Of a DNA stretch of 64,000 bases, positions 35,475 through 47,783 are shown piece after piece. Positions within the stretch are counted from its first letter, which is position 1; the number at the start of each line of letters is the position of its first letter. The position numbers were made by a program, and so were the translations under genes. The notes below the pieces were generated by a model. That model was not told the origin of the DNA. It saw only the letters and a program-made list of their open reading frames with translations, and ran no database searches. This DNA is from Eucommia ulmoides. Its lineage: Eukaryota > Streptophyta > Magnoliopsida > Garryales > Eucommiaceae. The stretch covers positions 19,033,401 to 19,097,400 of the forward strand of contig CM028326.1 of assembly GCA_016647705.1 (NCBI GenBank). The letters are read 5' to 3'.

Positions 35475-36830
35475 ATGACATCTAATCCCAACATCTTTAA
35501 ATCCAAACTATCCGTTATGAATACCCCTAATATTCATACCACTGATGGTTTTCAAATACGTGTTACTCATATCGTCCAGGTTTTTACTTCACATCTTTCG
35601 ATTCCTGACACGTATTTGATTTTGAAACTCACCTTAAATCTCTTATCTGTTGGGAACTTTGTGAAATATTGAGATTTAAAATCATATTTTCTAATAGTGG
35701 TTGTCATGTACAGGATCATCAAATAGGAGAAATCTTTGAGAATGGTCGTAAGGTTGGACGTCTATTCCAACTTAACAGTTTATACCTTCCATCTCAAACC
35801 CCACCACCACCACAATCCCTTGTCCCTTCATTAACCTATGCAACATCACCACCATTCTCCTCAATCTCTTCATCATCTTTATCTCCACCGTCATCATTGT
35901 CGATATTACCATCCTATATTTGGAATTCTCGGTTAGGCCACACTTCATCCAACTGACTTAAATCGCTTATCTCTAGCGGTCAGTTAGATTCATTTCAGCA
36001 TGAGTCCTTGAAATGTATTCATTGCCAACTTGAAAAACAACCAGCCCTACCTTTCAATAGAAGTCAGTCTATCTCTCTTACACCCTTTAATCTAATTCAT
36101 TTTGATGTTTGGGACTTTCTTCTCATGCCTCAATGGGTGGTTGTCATTACTTTATTATCTTTGTGGACGACTACTCTCGCTATACAAGGTTGTTTCTTAT
36201 GAAAAGTCGATCTGAACTATTCCAAATATACTCAGAGTTTTCTTCTATCGTTCAATCCCAATTTTTTAGAAATATCAAACGTTTTCACTCAAATAATGCA
36301 ATGAAATACAAGGATCGTGCTTTTCTCAACCTTTTTCGTAAAAATGGCACACTCGCTCACAGCTCATGTCCTAGTACATCCAAACAAAATGGACTAGCCG
36401 AACACAAACATAGACATATTCTTGACACAGTTCGTTCCCTACTCATTGCTTCAATCTATCCTGAGCGTTTTTGGGGATATGCTACCTTTCTTGTAGTATA
36501 CACAATAAACAATATTCCTTCTGCTACAATCCAACATCAGACTCTATTTAAGCGTCTTTTCGGTAAACCTCCCAATTACTCTGAACTCAGAGTCTTTGAT
36601 TGTGCTTATTTTGTTCTTCTCAAACCACATAAACACAACAAATTAGAACAAATGGCTCACCTGTGTTGTTTTATTGGATATGGCATTGAACACATAAAGG
36701 GTATCGGTGTTGGGATCACATTTCTAAAACTCTTTGTATCTCTCGTTATGTCATTTTTTGGGAACATCAATTTTTTTTTCCTTACGGTTATTTGACATGT
36801 CAACCATCACTAACTCCAGATTCTTTACTG
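35475..36830 (+). mobile_element. Copia protease-integrase region of element D (fossil)
   Basis: Family signatures in order: a protease-end segment with LTLNLLSVGNF, a GAG-pre-integrase segment with WNSRLGHTSSN and CIHCQLEKQPALPF, and the integrase core with IIFVDDYSRYTRLFLMKSRSEL, then STSKQNGLAEHKHRHILDTVR. Several breaks. It is cut at 36,832 by element E. Confidence 0.85.
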
Positions 36831-36832
36831 AT

Positions 36833-39800
36833 TGATAGGTGTAAATTACCTATCTATTTCCAAACTTAATATTGTTAGTTTTCGAGTACGTTTAGTACGT
36901 TTTTAATATGTTTTAATATGTTATTATTCTTTTTGTATTAAAATAAGTGCGTAGGGTAAAAAGGTATGAAATCGGAGCATAAACGATCAAATCGTATCGA
37001 AAACGGTCAGAGAATGGTAGAAAAATGAGCAAGGTGGTAAGATTCTGCAAACAAGCCCACCGTCGCGGCATCCAGACCACCGTCACGACAGTGAAGATGC
37101 TGAGAAGACAAATGCTACTGACGGATTGCCGCCTAGGCAAAAATCTAGCAGAATGTTTTCCACAGCCACCGCCTTTTCTACCTCTTAGGCGAACCTTAAC
37201 TGACATACTTCACCGCCACGGCGGTCAGCCTCTGTGCAGTGTTAGATATTTATTTTAGATATTTTGTTTATTTATACCACTTTCTTCATTCTTCTTTAAC
37301 TCACCCCGGCCATTACAGTCCTTAAGGCTTAGTTTAGGGTATAGAGAGAGTATGGGGAGTTCTCAAATATATCCGAAGGAGAAGATCAACATGTGGACAA
37401 GGAGAATCGTTTGGTGGACATTCTTAGCGGCTAATCTTCGGATATTGGTTAAGTTCACCCGTTTTTCCTTTTATTTCTTATCTTCTATGTATGTTTAAGC
37501 ATGTTTAGCCTAGTTTCAATTGTATAAACGGCTATGACCTTAGGTTAAACGTGGATTATGTATGGGATGAATATTATTTATAAAAACGTAGTTTTGATTT
37601 AGTTGCGTTTCTTTGATGAATGTTCTTCAATGTTTGGGTGTGTTTATCATATTGTTTATTTATTGTGCTTAGATTTATATATCAAGAATATGGGGTTTGA
37701 CAAATCCCGGGTTTGGATTAGAATAAACAAACGCCACGATCCGATAACCCAGTCGGGGTTAGAATCGTGGACAATCTATGACGTTGGGGCGAGACTAACG
37801 TGACCTAGAGTCGTTAAGACGTTGAGGGGGACTTTTTCGTTGATTCGAAGTCACATATTCCCTCATCTTACACTCGGGAGAGATGGCGAGGGAGTTTTAG
37901 AACTGAGATTGTCGATAGGGTAAACACAATGCATGAAATCAATGACGATGGGGCAAGACTCACGTGACCTTGGGTCGTTAAGACGTTGAGGGGGATTTCT
38001 TCGTTGACACAAAATCACACTATATCCCTCGTCTTACACTCGAGAGAGGTGGCGAAAGAGTTTACAAATTGAGATTTTGTGTGTAATCAATGAGGTTGGG
38101 GTAAGACTCACGCAACCTAGGGTCGTTAAGACGTTGAGGGGGACTTCTTCGTTGACATAAAGTTACGTTATATCCCCCATCTTACACTCGGGAGAGGTGG
38201 CGAAGGAGTTTTAGATACCGAGATTGTCAAATAGGTCAAACACCATTATTGTAAACTAAACGAAATCAAATGTGTTTAAGTAAATAAAGTTAATCCCTAG
38301 ATAATCTATCCCATAACTATCTCGTATTAGTATTAGTATAGTTAAATTAGTATTTTAGTATTAGTAAGTATTAAATTATATTCCATTTTTGTCACCTAGA
38401 TAGAGTCAGGTTATTACAATCACGATACTCGATAATAATCTCAACCGATCCCTGTAGATACGATACCCGACCGAAAGGTCTATTATATTAAAACTTGATC
38501 CATACGCTTGCGGTGAAAATGACAGCGTTAAATTAGCAGCCACCAAGTTTTTGGCGTCGTTGCCGAGATTTGTTTTGATGTTATTACTGGAGAAATGCGG
38601 TAACGGCTCAGGACTTAAGTTTTAGATAGGAGAAGCAAGTGTATCATATTATCGGCATTGTGTTTTGTCGTTTATTGTCGATATTGTGTGTAAATGACTT
38701 AATTTTACTTTCGGCATTTCTTTTGTATATAATTTTTGTTTGTAGTTTTGTTTTTGTTTCCAATGCAGGGTACTTGGCGATGTTAAATCGACGGGTATTG
38801 ATGCATCCCTTTCGACGGGATTGTAAATCGTTTTATGGTGTGGGGCCACGCACATAATCCGATGAGGTGTTTCGTTGAAAAATTGAGTCATCCAAAGCAA
38901 AACCTCGCCAATCTTGAGGGCGTTCTGAAAATTTTAGGCCAAGAACATTAAACCACGTGCTTCTTAGGAGGCAACCCAAGGTCAAATAAGTTAAATACAT
39001 CTCCGTCGAATTTAAACAAAGGCGAGATCCTCTTGCCTCCCAGGTACGTGTTCTAAACACCCTTCGTCAGCATGCTTTAAATTTCATATATTGAAGAATG
39101 ATGATTGGGATCGCTGAGGACACTGTCCATTTTAAGTTCGGAAGTGACGTGTAGTATGCAGTATGTTAGTTTATGTGTTATTGTTCTCTACGTGTGCATG
39201 TTTGTTTAGGATAGTTTTTGTGTTATGTGCTGAGTTTTGACGTTATCTGGGCCATTACCCGATGATGAGTTTGTCTCCCGGTTGTTTATTTAGGTTGAGC
39301 ATAAAACTCATGCATGTATGTTCTGTGTGCTCAACGTTATGTTTTAGTAATAGTTATTATAGATCCTACTTGCACGAGCACGAAAGCTCATTATATAACT
39401 GTCTAATTGATTTGAAAATGATTATCTGTCACCTAAATTCATGACATTAGGATTTCTAGAACTTGATCTGGGGGAAATTTGAGGCGAAATCCTAGGCGAG
39501 ATTGTTCAGAAGATATGATTTTGGCATTCGTTTTTATCGTTTGAGCCTTTGAAGCCTGCCTTGTAAAATGTTTATCCCTCGTTACCCTATCGAAGCCTAA
39601 TAGCCGTTTCAATTATAAACACTTAACAAATACCATTCAACCGATAAAACTTCTTTCCAAACCTACATTGCTAAACTAAACGCACAATTTGAGAGAATCA
39701 AGCTAGTAGATTGCAAATGCTACTTGAAGTAAGCGGTTGGTATTCGAGTACTCAATTGTTGTTTTTCGTTTGTATTTCACATACCCCTTCAATTGTAACA

Positions 39801-42063
39801 ATTGAATAAGTTTGGGGGGGTGTTAGTCGAAAAAAAAAAGTGTACATACGGTTTTTATTTTTCGTTTCTTTTTGACAAGTGAGTACGACGGTCTTAATAG
39901 ATTGTTCAGGGTTGTTTCAATTTAACTATGGGGTTTCAAGTGTGAGAGTGTCAAGTGATGTGCCTTGGGTAACGTTAAGTTAACGATGTTAACCCATTTT
40001 CTCTTTCAAATTTACCCTTGGCCATTTGTCCTGAACCAAACTAAGAGTTATTGATCTTCTTGAACTTCCAAGCCTATATTAGTGGAGAATAGATCCCAGG
40101 TCAAGCCTATGGATTCCCTATACCTTCGGGTTTTTTTTTGTCATGCGCTTATATGGTGGATAATCCAATCCAATTAACGGACAGTTATATATTTGAGTTT
40201 TAAACACACACACACACTTTAGCAGGATCTATAATGGCATTTACTTTTATAAATGTTAAAATTCTCAAATATTACATGGTGCGTTTTTATGCCTGAACTC
40301 GATAGGATTGGGAGCCGACGAGGGATAGTTCGTTTGGCCGGTAGTGATACTCAAAACTTGCAAATATTTGTTTTTTGTGTTTCTTATTTTTAGTACTTAG
40401 TTTTTATATTTTCTTTTATTGTATGGGTGTTTAGCTCGAGGACTAGCAAAATTCCGAGTTTGGGGGTATTTGATAGGTGTAAATTACCTATTTATTTTCA
40501 AACCGAATATTGTTAGTTTTCGAATACGTTTAGTATGTTTTTAATACGTTTTAATATGTTTTTAATATTTTCGTATTAAAATAGGTGCATGGGTTGAAAA
40601 GCTATGAAATCGGAGCATAAACGATCAAATCGTATCAAGAACGGTTGGAGAATGGTGGAAAAATTAGCAAGGCGACAAGATTCTGCAAACAAGCCCACTG
40701 CCGCGGCAGTGAAGATACTAAGAAGAAAAATGCTACTAACGGATCACCGCTTAGGCTGTGAATCCCACTGCCTTGGCAAAAATCCAGCAGAATGTTTTCC
40801 ACAGCCACCGCCTTCTTCACCGCCTAGGCGAACCTTAACCAACATACTTTACCGCCGCAATGTCAACCTTTGTACAGTGTTAGATATTTAGATATTTTGT
40901 CTATTTATACCCCTTTCCTCCTTCCTCATTCACTCACCCCGGCCATTACAGCCCTTAAGGCTTAGTTTAGGATATAGAGAGAGTATGGAGAGTGTTCAAA
41001 CATATCCGAAGGAGAAGATCAACACGCGGAGAAGGAGAATCGTTCAATGGACGGTTTTAGCGGCTAATCTTTGAATATCGGCTAAGTTCATCTGTTTTTT
41101 CTTTTATTTCTTATTTTTTATGTATGTTTGAGCGTGTTTAGCCTATTTTTAATTGTATAAATGGCTATGGCCTTAGGTTAAATGTGGATTATGTATGAGA
41201 TGAATATTATTTATAAAAACGTAGTTTTGGTTTAGTTATGTTTCTTTGATGATTGTTTTTCAATGTTTGAGTGTGTTTATCATATTGTTTGTTTATTGTG
41301 CTTAGATTTATATATCAAGAATACGGGGTTTGACAAATCCCAAATTCGAATTAGAATAAATAAACGCCACGATCCGATAATCCGGTCGGGGTTAGAATCG
41401 TGGACAATATATGACGTTGGGGCAAGATTCACGTGACCTAGAGTCATTAAGATGTTGAGGGGGACTTTTTCGTTGACACGAAGTCGCATTATATCCCTTG
41501 TCTTACACTCGGGAGAGGTGGCAAGGGAGTTTTAGAACAGAGATTGTTGATAGGATAAATACAATGCACAATCCAATGACCCGTTCGGGAGTTGGATTGT
41601 GTGCAATCAATGACGCTAGGCAAGACTCACATGACCTAGGATCATTAAGAAGTTGAGGGGGACTTCTTCGTTGACTCAAAGTCATGTATTCCCCTGTCTT
41701 ACACTTGGGAAAGGTGGCGGTGGAGTTTACGTACCGAGATTGTCAAATAGGTCGAGCACCGTAAACGTGAGTAAATCAAGATCGAACACGTATTTGTAAA
41801 CACGTTAATCCCTAGGCAATTCTTCACCCTAAAACATATTAATATATTATTTTAGTTAATTTAGGTTATATTAGTATTAGTTTAATTAATTAAATATATT
41901 TATTTTTAGCCTAGATAAAGTTAGGTCACAACAAACGCAATATTCGATAGTAACGACACCAATCCATGTGGATACGATAACCTGATCTTAACGATCACAC
42001 TATACTTAAACGTTGACCTCGTACACTTGCAAGTAATCATATACGCCGAGGATGCGAATCCTC
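36833..42063 (+). mobile_element. Element E: second short non-autonomous gypsy derivative, sister of B
   Basis: The 5' LTR is 36,833-38,545 (1,713 bp, TGATAGG...CCACCA). The primer site TGGCGTCGTTGCCGAGA is at 38,552-38,568. The interior is 1,925 bp without gag-pol (38,546-40,470), and the 3' LTR runs from 40,471 to about 42,063. Interior layout and length match element B (1,935 bp). The 3' LTR lacks about its last ten bases where block F begins. Its first half resembles E's own 5' LTR, but its second half resembles B's LTR (see findings). Confidence 0.8.
38546..40470 (+). other. Non-coding internal region of element E
   Basis: The region is homologous to 5,833-7,767 throughout, including the splice-acceptor-like pyrimidine stretch ending GCAG at 38,768 and the polypurine tracts at 39,807-39,823 and 40,457-40,470. 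There is no gag, pol or env. Confidence 0.75.
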
Positions 42064-45000
42064 CATATAAGACCCCGATTTCGCACGTATGTCACTTTAT
42101 TTTCATTTTAGAGCATTTAGAAAATTACGGAGTAAAAATTGAGTTAATTAAAAACCAAATTAAAAAGTTATTGGGTCAAATTAAAAATTTAGAAACATTT
42201 ATTCTAAACTTGGGATGCAAATTTTCAATTAAAATCAAAAATTAAAAATGTTAAGGGTGAAATTACAATTTTAGAAACTCATAAATGGTAAACTGAACTA
42301 AAAATGAGAGTTATAGAAATTAGGGGAGAGGAGAGAGAAATTAACCAAAAGCTTATTTTATATATATGTGAATGTAATCGTGACGTTCAGCTGGCCGGCA
42401 AGGAGAGAGGAAGAGTGGGCGACGTGGCTTGAAGAGATAACATGTTGATCCACTAGATCCATGCATATAAATTGCACACATGCATGTAGTGATGGGAAAA
42501 TCTAAAAAAAAATCAGCCAGAAATAGGAAAATCGAAGAGAGAGAGCGAAGAGAGAGAGAAAAAAAGTGGTCGGCAGTGGGTTACCATTCGGCTGTGAGAA
42601 AACCAGAGAGAGAGAGAGGCTCGGGTGGTTATCTGGCAGTGTTCAGTCGGTTGTTCAGCATGTGTGTAGGCGTGGGTGTGCTTGTCGTTGATCATTGCCG
42701 TCATCGCCGAAATAGAGTGTAGAGAGAGGAAGAGATCGAATTTTGGCCAGAGGAATAGCCGATCGCTGTTGTTCGATGAGTAGGTGCATGTCGTTCGCCG
42801 TCATCATTTGATCGGTTGTAGGTGTGTGTGTGATCGTCGTTCATGTGTGCATGCGCATCGGTCATCTATCATTGCCGGAATATGTGGGTCGCCAGCGGTG
42901 AGTTGTGTGTGTCGTCCGTTCGTCCGACGACCAGGTAAGTGTGTGTCTGTGTGATCTGCTCGTCGACCCCTTTGTGTGAGTTTTGGGCTGCTTAGTCGCC
43001 GATGAGTATGGGTTGGTGTCGATCGTTTGGCCGGCGTGTGTGCATGGGTTTCATCTGTGTGTGTATGTTGATCGACCATGGATGTGTCGTCGGAGGAGGG
43101 ATGTCATCTAGCCGTGTGTGTGTGGATTGTGCATGTGGTTCGTCGTGGGATGGTGTGATCAGACACTGCGGGGGGAAGATGTGAGTTTGGTTCTCGGCAG
43201 TGTGTGTAAGGCCGGCGATGAATGGCCGGTTGAACCAGGAATCAGAAGCAGAAGTGGGAAAAAGAAAAAGAAAAAAAGAGGAGAAGAAGAAAAGAAGAAA
43301 AGAAGAAATTACATAAAGAACCCCAATAAAATCCAAAAATCTATCTCGCGACCCTTGAATGATTCGAAACGGGTAATGTTTTTCGTTAAGTTTATTTTAT
43401 TTTATTAATTAAATGCTAGCATCAAAATTTTATAACCGAAATAATAAATTTGGGACCATTCATATTTCTAAATTTTATGCAGTAAATTTTAATGAAATAA
43501 AAATTAACCGAATAATAATTTTACATAATAAAATGTGGGGACGGGAAAATAACGAAACTTAGGGCCTGTATTGCATGATTAGGTGATTTTACATAAAATA
43601 TTAATTTAGGCCCTGTCACTATTAGGTTCGCAAGCACCGGAGTATCAATAGAGGATAGTCAGTAAAAGTTGTTCGGAGCGGATAGCCAGGTGAGTGTATT
43701 GTCTTCTAGTAAATTATAAAATCTATTTTCATATATATGATGGAAAAATGTGTTTACTTAAAACTAGACAATTTTCTAACTTATATGGATCAAGCGATTC
43801 TGGGTGTTTTTGGAAATGTGGATCACGTTGGTTTTAAAGAAAGTGGAAAATGATTTGTTGAATCTAGTTGGTTACTAAAGAGGGTATAAAAATGATATTT
43901 GGATTAAATAGGTTTTGGAAATAGAGGTCGATGTTCTTGATTTGTAATTTGACGATGATGTTATTGACTTGACGATGCCATACTATTTATCTACTTCGGC
44001 AGAGTGACGGTTATCTGGTTCGGCATAGTAATGTTATTGCTTTGACAATGTTATTGATTTGACGATGCCATAGTATTTATCTGCTTCAACAGAGTGGTAA
44101 TTATCTGCTTCGACAGAGTGGCAATAATCTGCTTCAGTAGAGTAGTGATTACCTGCTTCAGCAGAGTGGCAACTATCTGCTTCATTAGAGTGGCGATTAT
44201 CTGCTACTGCAGAGTGGCGATTATTTACTTCGGCGAAGTGGTAATTATCTGCTACGGCAGAGCATTGTTATGTCCCGCTAGGAAGGCAAATCCTACGGGT
44301 GGTATGATACCGTTGCAACTCCCGATCGTAAGGTTAAAACGATCATATGGCTAGTCGGAGAATGGTGTGGTGTTTTTTCGTAAACGGTGAACTGGTTGGA
44401 TAAATTTATAGATATTACTTTATACTGGATTGGATCGATTGGTGTATCTATTATTTTGGTTGTTTTACACTATCTGGATAGATATAGTATTCTGGTTGAT
44501 TTTCACTACTGGGATGGAATGTTATGAATATGTGAGTTTATTTCTGTGGTGACATGAAACCTGAGTTTTCGTGTGGTCTGTGGTTATTATATTTTATTGC
44601 TATTGGGTGGTTTAAATACAATATTTCTTTATATTGGTGACAATTGAAAATTGGTTCCAACTATGATATACGGTATTATTGTTATATTATTTCATTTCAT
44701 TGGTAGCAGTGGAACCGGGTACGTAGTTATATTATATTATATTTCAAAACATGGTGTTTACTGTTTATTGATTTTGAACTGTGGTATTTAAATTCTTATA
44801 CTTGATCCATACAAAACGTTTTTATTTATGAAAACAGTACACCGGTAAAAAAATTTAGTTTCAGGTACCGCGGCTAGGAGTTGGTCCACTATTGGCACTA
44901 GAGAGAGTCCGGAGGTAGCATCGTGTTGGAGGTGAGTCGGTCGGACATAAACCGTGGAAGGTTCAAGTATTTTAGTAATTTTGGTTGTGGATATTCGGGA

Positions 45001-45122
45001 CAAGTATATATATTTTGCAGTAGCGCGAGTGTGTATGTATATATATCTGATTGGATACTTGTGGATTAGTCTAATGACATCAGGTCGACGTCACGCTTGG
45101 CCTCGGGTGATGGGTGCCCACA
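42064..45122. mobile_element. Block F: ~3 kb LTR-like insertion of uncertain family
   Basis: It starts TATAAGACCCCGATTTCGC, which resembles the TGTAA(G/C)ACCCCGATTTC starts of chromovirus (Del/Tekay-type) LTRs. Towards the right it ends in GTCACGCTTGGCCTCGGGTGAT-type sequence, also common at such LTR ends. No pol was found inside, so it could be a solo LTR. GA- and TG-rich stretches (42,530-43,300) and a 24-bp tandem repeat (44,075-44,270) lie within. The right edge is uncertain (45,046-45,122) and no convincing target duplication was found. Confidence 0.4.
44075..44270 (+). repeat. 24-bp tandem repeat in block F
   Basis: About eight degenerate copies of TCTGCTTCGGCAGAGTGGCA plus four bases lie in tandem. 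Each unit contains a small inverted repeat (CTGCTTC...CAGAG). Because 24 is a multiple of 3, the repeat yields an open frame with an 8-residue period; this is not taken as a gene. Confidence 0.85.
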
Positions 45123-46870
45123 CTAATCCATCTATTGAAGTATTTCCTGATGATACAGTTCCAAATACTGTTAAGCCTATTCCAACACCAGTAGTTGAGC
45201 CCAGTCTTACACCTTGCGCTGAGTTCACTCCAGTATCATCAGTTAAACCCACTCCAGAACCACCAGCTTATCTTATCCCTCCAACTCCATCGACCATGCC
45301 TGAGACTTTTTCTATGCCCGATAATTCTGTACCGACAACCTCTGAGACTCACGCTCTAGATCACTCCCACCACTCGACTAAGGTAACTCATCATCCCCCT
45401 TATCTCACTGATTATCATTATTTTTCTATCATACTTAATCTGCATGAGCCTCAATCCTATAAGGAGGCTAGACTAATCCTCTTTGGCAAAAAATAATAGA
45501 CGAAGAACTTTAGGCTCTAGCCAAAACTCACACATGGGATCTTATTGACCTCCCCTTAAGAAAACTCCTATTGGACGCAAGTAGGTGTTTAAGATCAAAA
45601 CACTTTCTGATGTTTCTATTGAACGCTATAAAGCTCGATTTGTTGCTGAGGGATTTGCTAAAAAATATAACATTAACTATGAAGTGACATTTGCTCTAGT
45701 GGCGAGACTCACATCTGTTCGTACTCTTCTTGTCGTCGCCACCATTCGAAAATTGACTCTTTTTTAGATGGACGTCAAAAAGACATTTCTCAATGGCGAT
45801 CTTCTTGAGAAAGTTTACATGCATACCCCTCCTGACCTAACTGCTCCTCGACATAAAGTTTGTCTCCTACATCATGCCTTATATGGTTTAAAACAAGCTC
45901 AACGTGCCTTCTTCTCAAAATTCAACAATACCATTCATCAGTTTGGGTTCACATCCAGTGCTCATGATTCAGCCCAGTTTGTTCGCCACATTGACAATGG
46001 AATTATCCTTATTTTATTATACGTGGATGACATTATTATTCTTGGGGATGATTTACACAGTATCTCTTAACTCTAAAAGTTTCTTAGTGGACAATTCGAT
46101 ATGAAAGATCTTGACGCGGTCATCTATTTTCTTGGTCTCGAAATTATATCTGATTTAGATGGATATTTTCTCTCTCAGGCTAAATATCCCTCTAATCTCT
46201 TATTCAAAGCTGGCATCACTGACTCCAGCATTGCCACTAGTCCTCTAGAGTTGAATATCATACTTACTTCACTAAATGGTTTACCTCTTCTGGATACTAC
46301 TCTATATCGCACACTGGTTAGAAGTCTCGTATATCTCACTGTCACTCGCCCAGACATCGCCCATGTCATTTATCAAATTAGTCAGCTCTTATTTGCTCCT
46401 CGAACTACTCATTACTCGACTGTTCTTCGCATTCTTCGTTATATCAAAGGTACCTTATTTCACGAATTTCATTTCTCAACCTAGTCTGCTCCTACTTTAC
46501 AGGCTTATTCTAATGCTGATTGGGCTGGAGATCCCATCGACCAACGATCAATCACTGGTTATTGTTTTTTTCTTTGGCAACTTCCTTATTTCTTAGTGCA
46601 GTAAGAAACAAATTGTGGTGGCTTGTTCTAGCACTGAAGCTAAATATCGTTCTATGACTAATGCAACTTAAGAACTACTTTGGTTTCGGTGGCTCCTCGC
46701 TGACATGGGAATCTTTTCTCACGAGCGTACAAAATATATCGAGATTGATTGTCACTTCATCCGTCATCACATCCACTAGAATACAGTTCGTTTACAATCC
46801 GTTAGTTCAGCCGATCAGACAACAGATATTTTTACTAAAGCTCATCCACCTAGATGCTTTCACTCTCTAG
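45123..46870 (+). mobile_element. Copia RT and RNase H region of element D (fossil)
   Basis: A Pro/Thr/Ser-rich linker leads to reverse transcriptase motifs: RYKARFVAEGFAKKY, LEKVYMHTPPDL, HALYGLKQAQRAFFSKF and ILLYVDDIIILGDD (the YVDD catalytic motif). RNase H-end remnants follow at about 46,500-46,870. The copy has multiple breaks. Confidence 0.85.
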
Positions 46871-47783
46871 TTTCCAAACTCAAGTGGGTTTGGCCCACTT
46901 GACTCATTAGATTAAAACTATAATTCTAGAGTTTCTCACTTCTCCTATAAATACTCATAATATTGTATATCTCTATAAAGTACATTGCTTTTCTGTCCTG
47001 AATATGAATACAATCGGTTTATATTCATTATTTCACTTCTCAATTATTCTAAGAAAGAGGTTTTGAGACACGACAATTACCACAATCATCATCCACCGGT
47101 TCTAGGGAGAATCGTCCAGTTCTAGGGAGAATCCTTTGATTTTTCTTTTGCTTTCAGTTCTGGCAAAGTTGGCTTAGATCCACTGAAGATCGAAGCTCTA
47201 CTCCTACAACTCCTCCATGAATACCAAGTGGAGAGAAGAATCTTCACGTAGCTGCTTAGGCGCAATTTGTTTCGTTTCTTCAGTAATTTCGGTGTGTTTG
47301 AGCCGAAAAGAACAGTATAGTACAATGAAACTTCAATAAATACACCATATGATGATTTGTGTAAAAGGCTTATGCCAAAAAGGACAGTATAGTTCTTCTC
47401 CTGGCCAAGAAAAAAAATAGATATATATGACATTTGCCATTCATAATTAAACTGAGAAACCCCCTTAGAAAGAGATCATAAAAGCACTAAATAGGAGCCG
47501 AATCAAGGGCCTAGATGTTTATTATGATTAATACAATACCACAATTATGCAGCTCAAGCTGTTCAAAAATGGATGGGACAAAAAAGCCGCTTGCTTGCTT
47601 CTCTGACCACCTACTTCGGTGGTTAGCTCTCTCTACTAAAATGGAGAGGCAGTCTGCATAGCTGGGCGCTCTCTCTCTCTGGTCTCCCTTTATCTCTCTC
47701 TACAAACTCGTAAACCTGGTGTATTTCTCTCTCTACAACCTTCCTGAGTTGGGAAGTGTTTTCAGACAGGGCTTGAATGATTC

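Larger units (their letters stand above)
33907..47060 (+). mobile_element. Element D: old Ty1/copia retrotransposon split by later insertions
   Basis: A diverged 5' LTR (about 33,907-34,103, ending ...AACA) is followed by the primer site TGGTATCAAGAGC (34,104-34,116), complementary to initiator tRNA-Met. Protease/pre-integrase and integrase sequence lies at 35,475-36,830. The element is then interrupted by E and F (36,833 to about 45,122) and resumes with the integrase-RT linker, reverse transcriptase (45,585-46,480) and RNase H (46,500-46,870). A diverged 3' LTR end follows (about 46,880-47,060). Gag is not recognisable. The many breaks and very different LTRs make it old. It ends about 0.7 kb beyond the stop codon of the galactosyltransferase gene. 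Confidence 0.8.

Noticed and set aside
44075-44270. CRISPR-like array
   Set aside because: Repeats are directly adjacent without unique spacers, and the window is plant nuclear DNA.
44094-44354. ORF with an 8-residue repeat (IICFxRVA)
   Set aside because: It is a translation of the 24-bp tandem repeat; hydrophobic periodicity follows from the repeat, and no start context or homologue was recognised.
36828-45051. CTGAT at 36,828-36,832 and 45,047-45,051 as target duplication of E plus F
   Set aside because: The bases just before the right copy are an AT run, not an LTR end of either type, so a chance 5-bp match is more likely.
44954-45496. 180-residue Pro-rich ORF as a host gene
   Set aside because: The Pro/Thr-rich part leads directly into copia RT and matches the linker between integrase and RT in copia pol.
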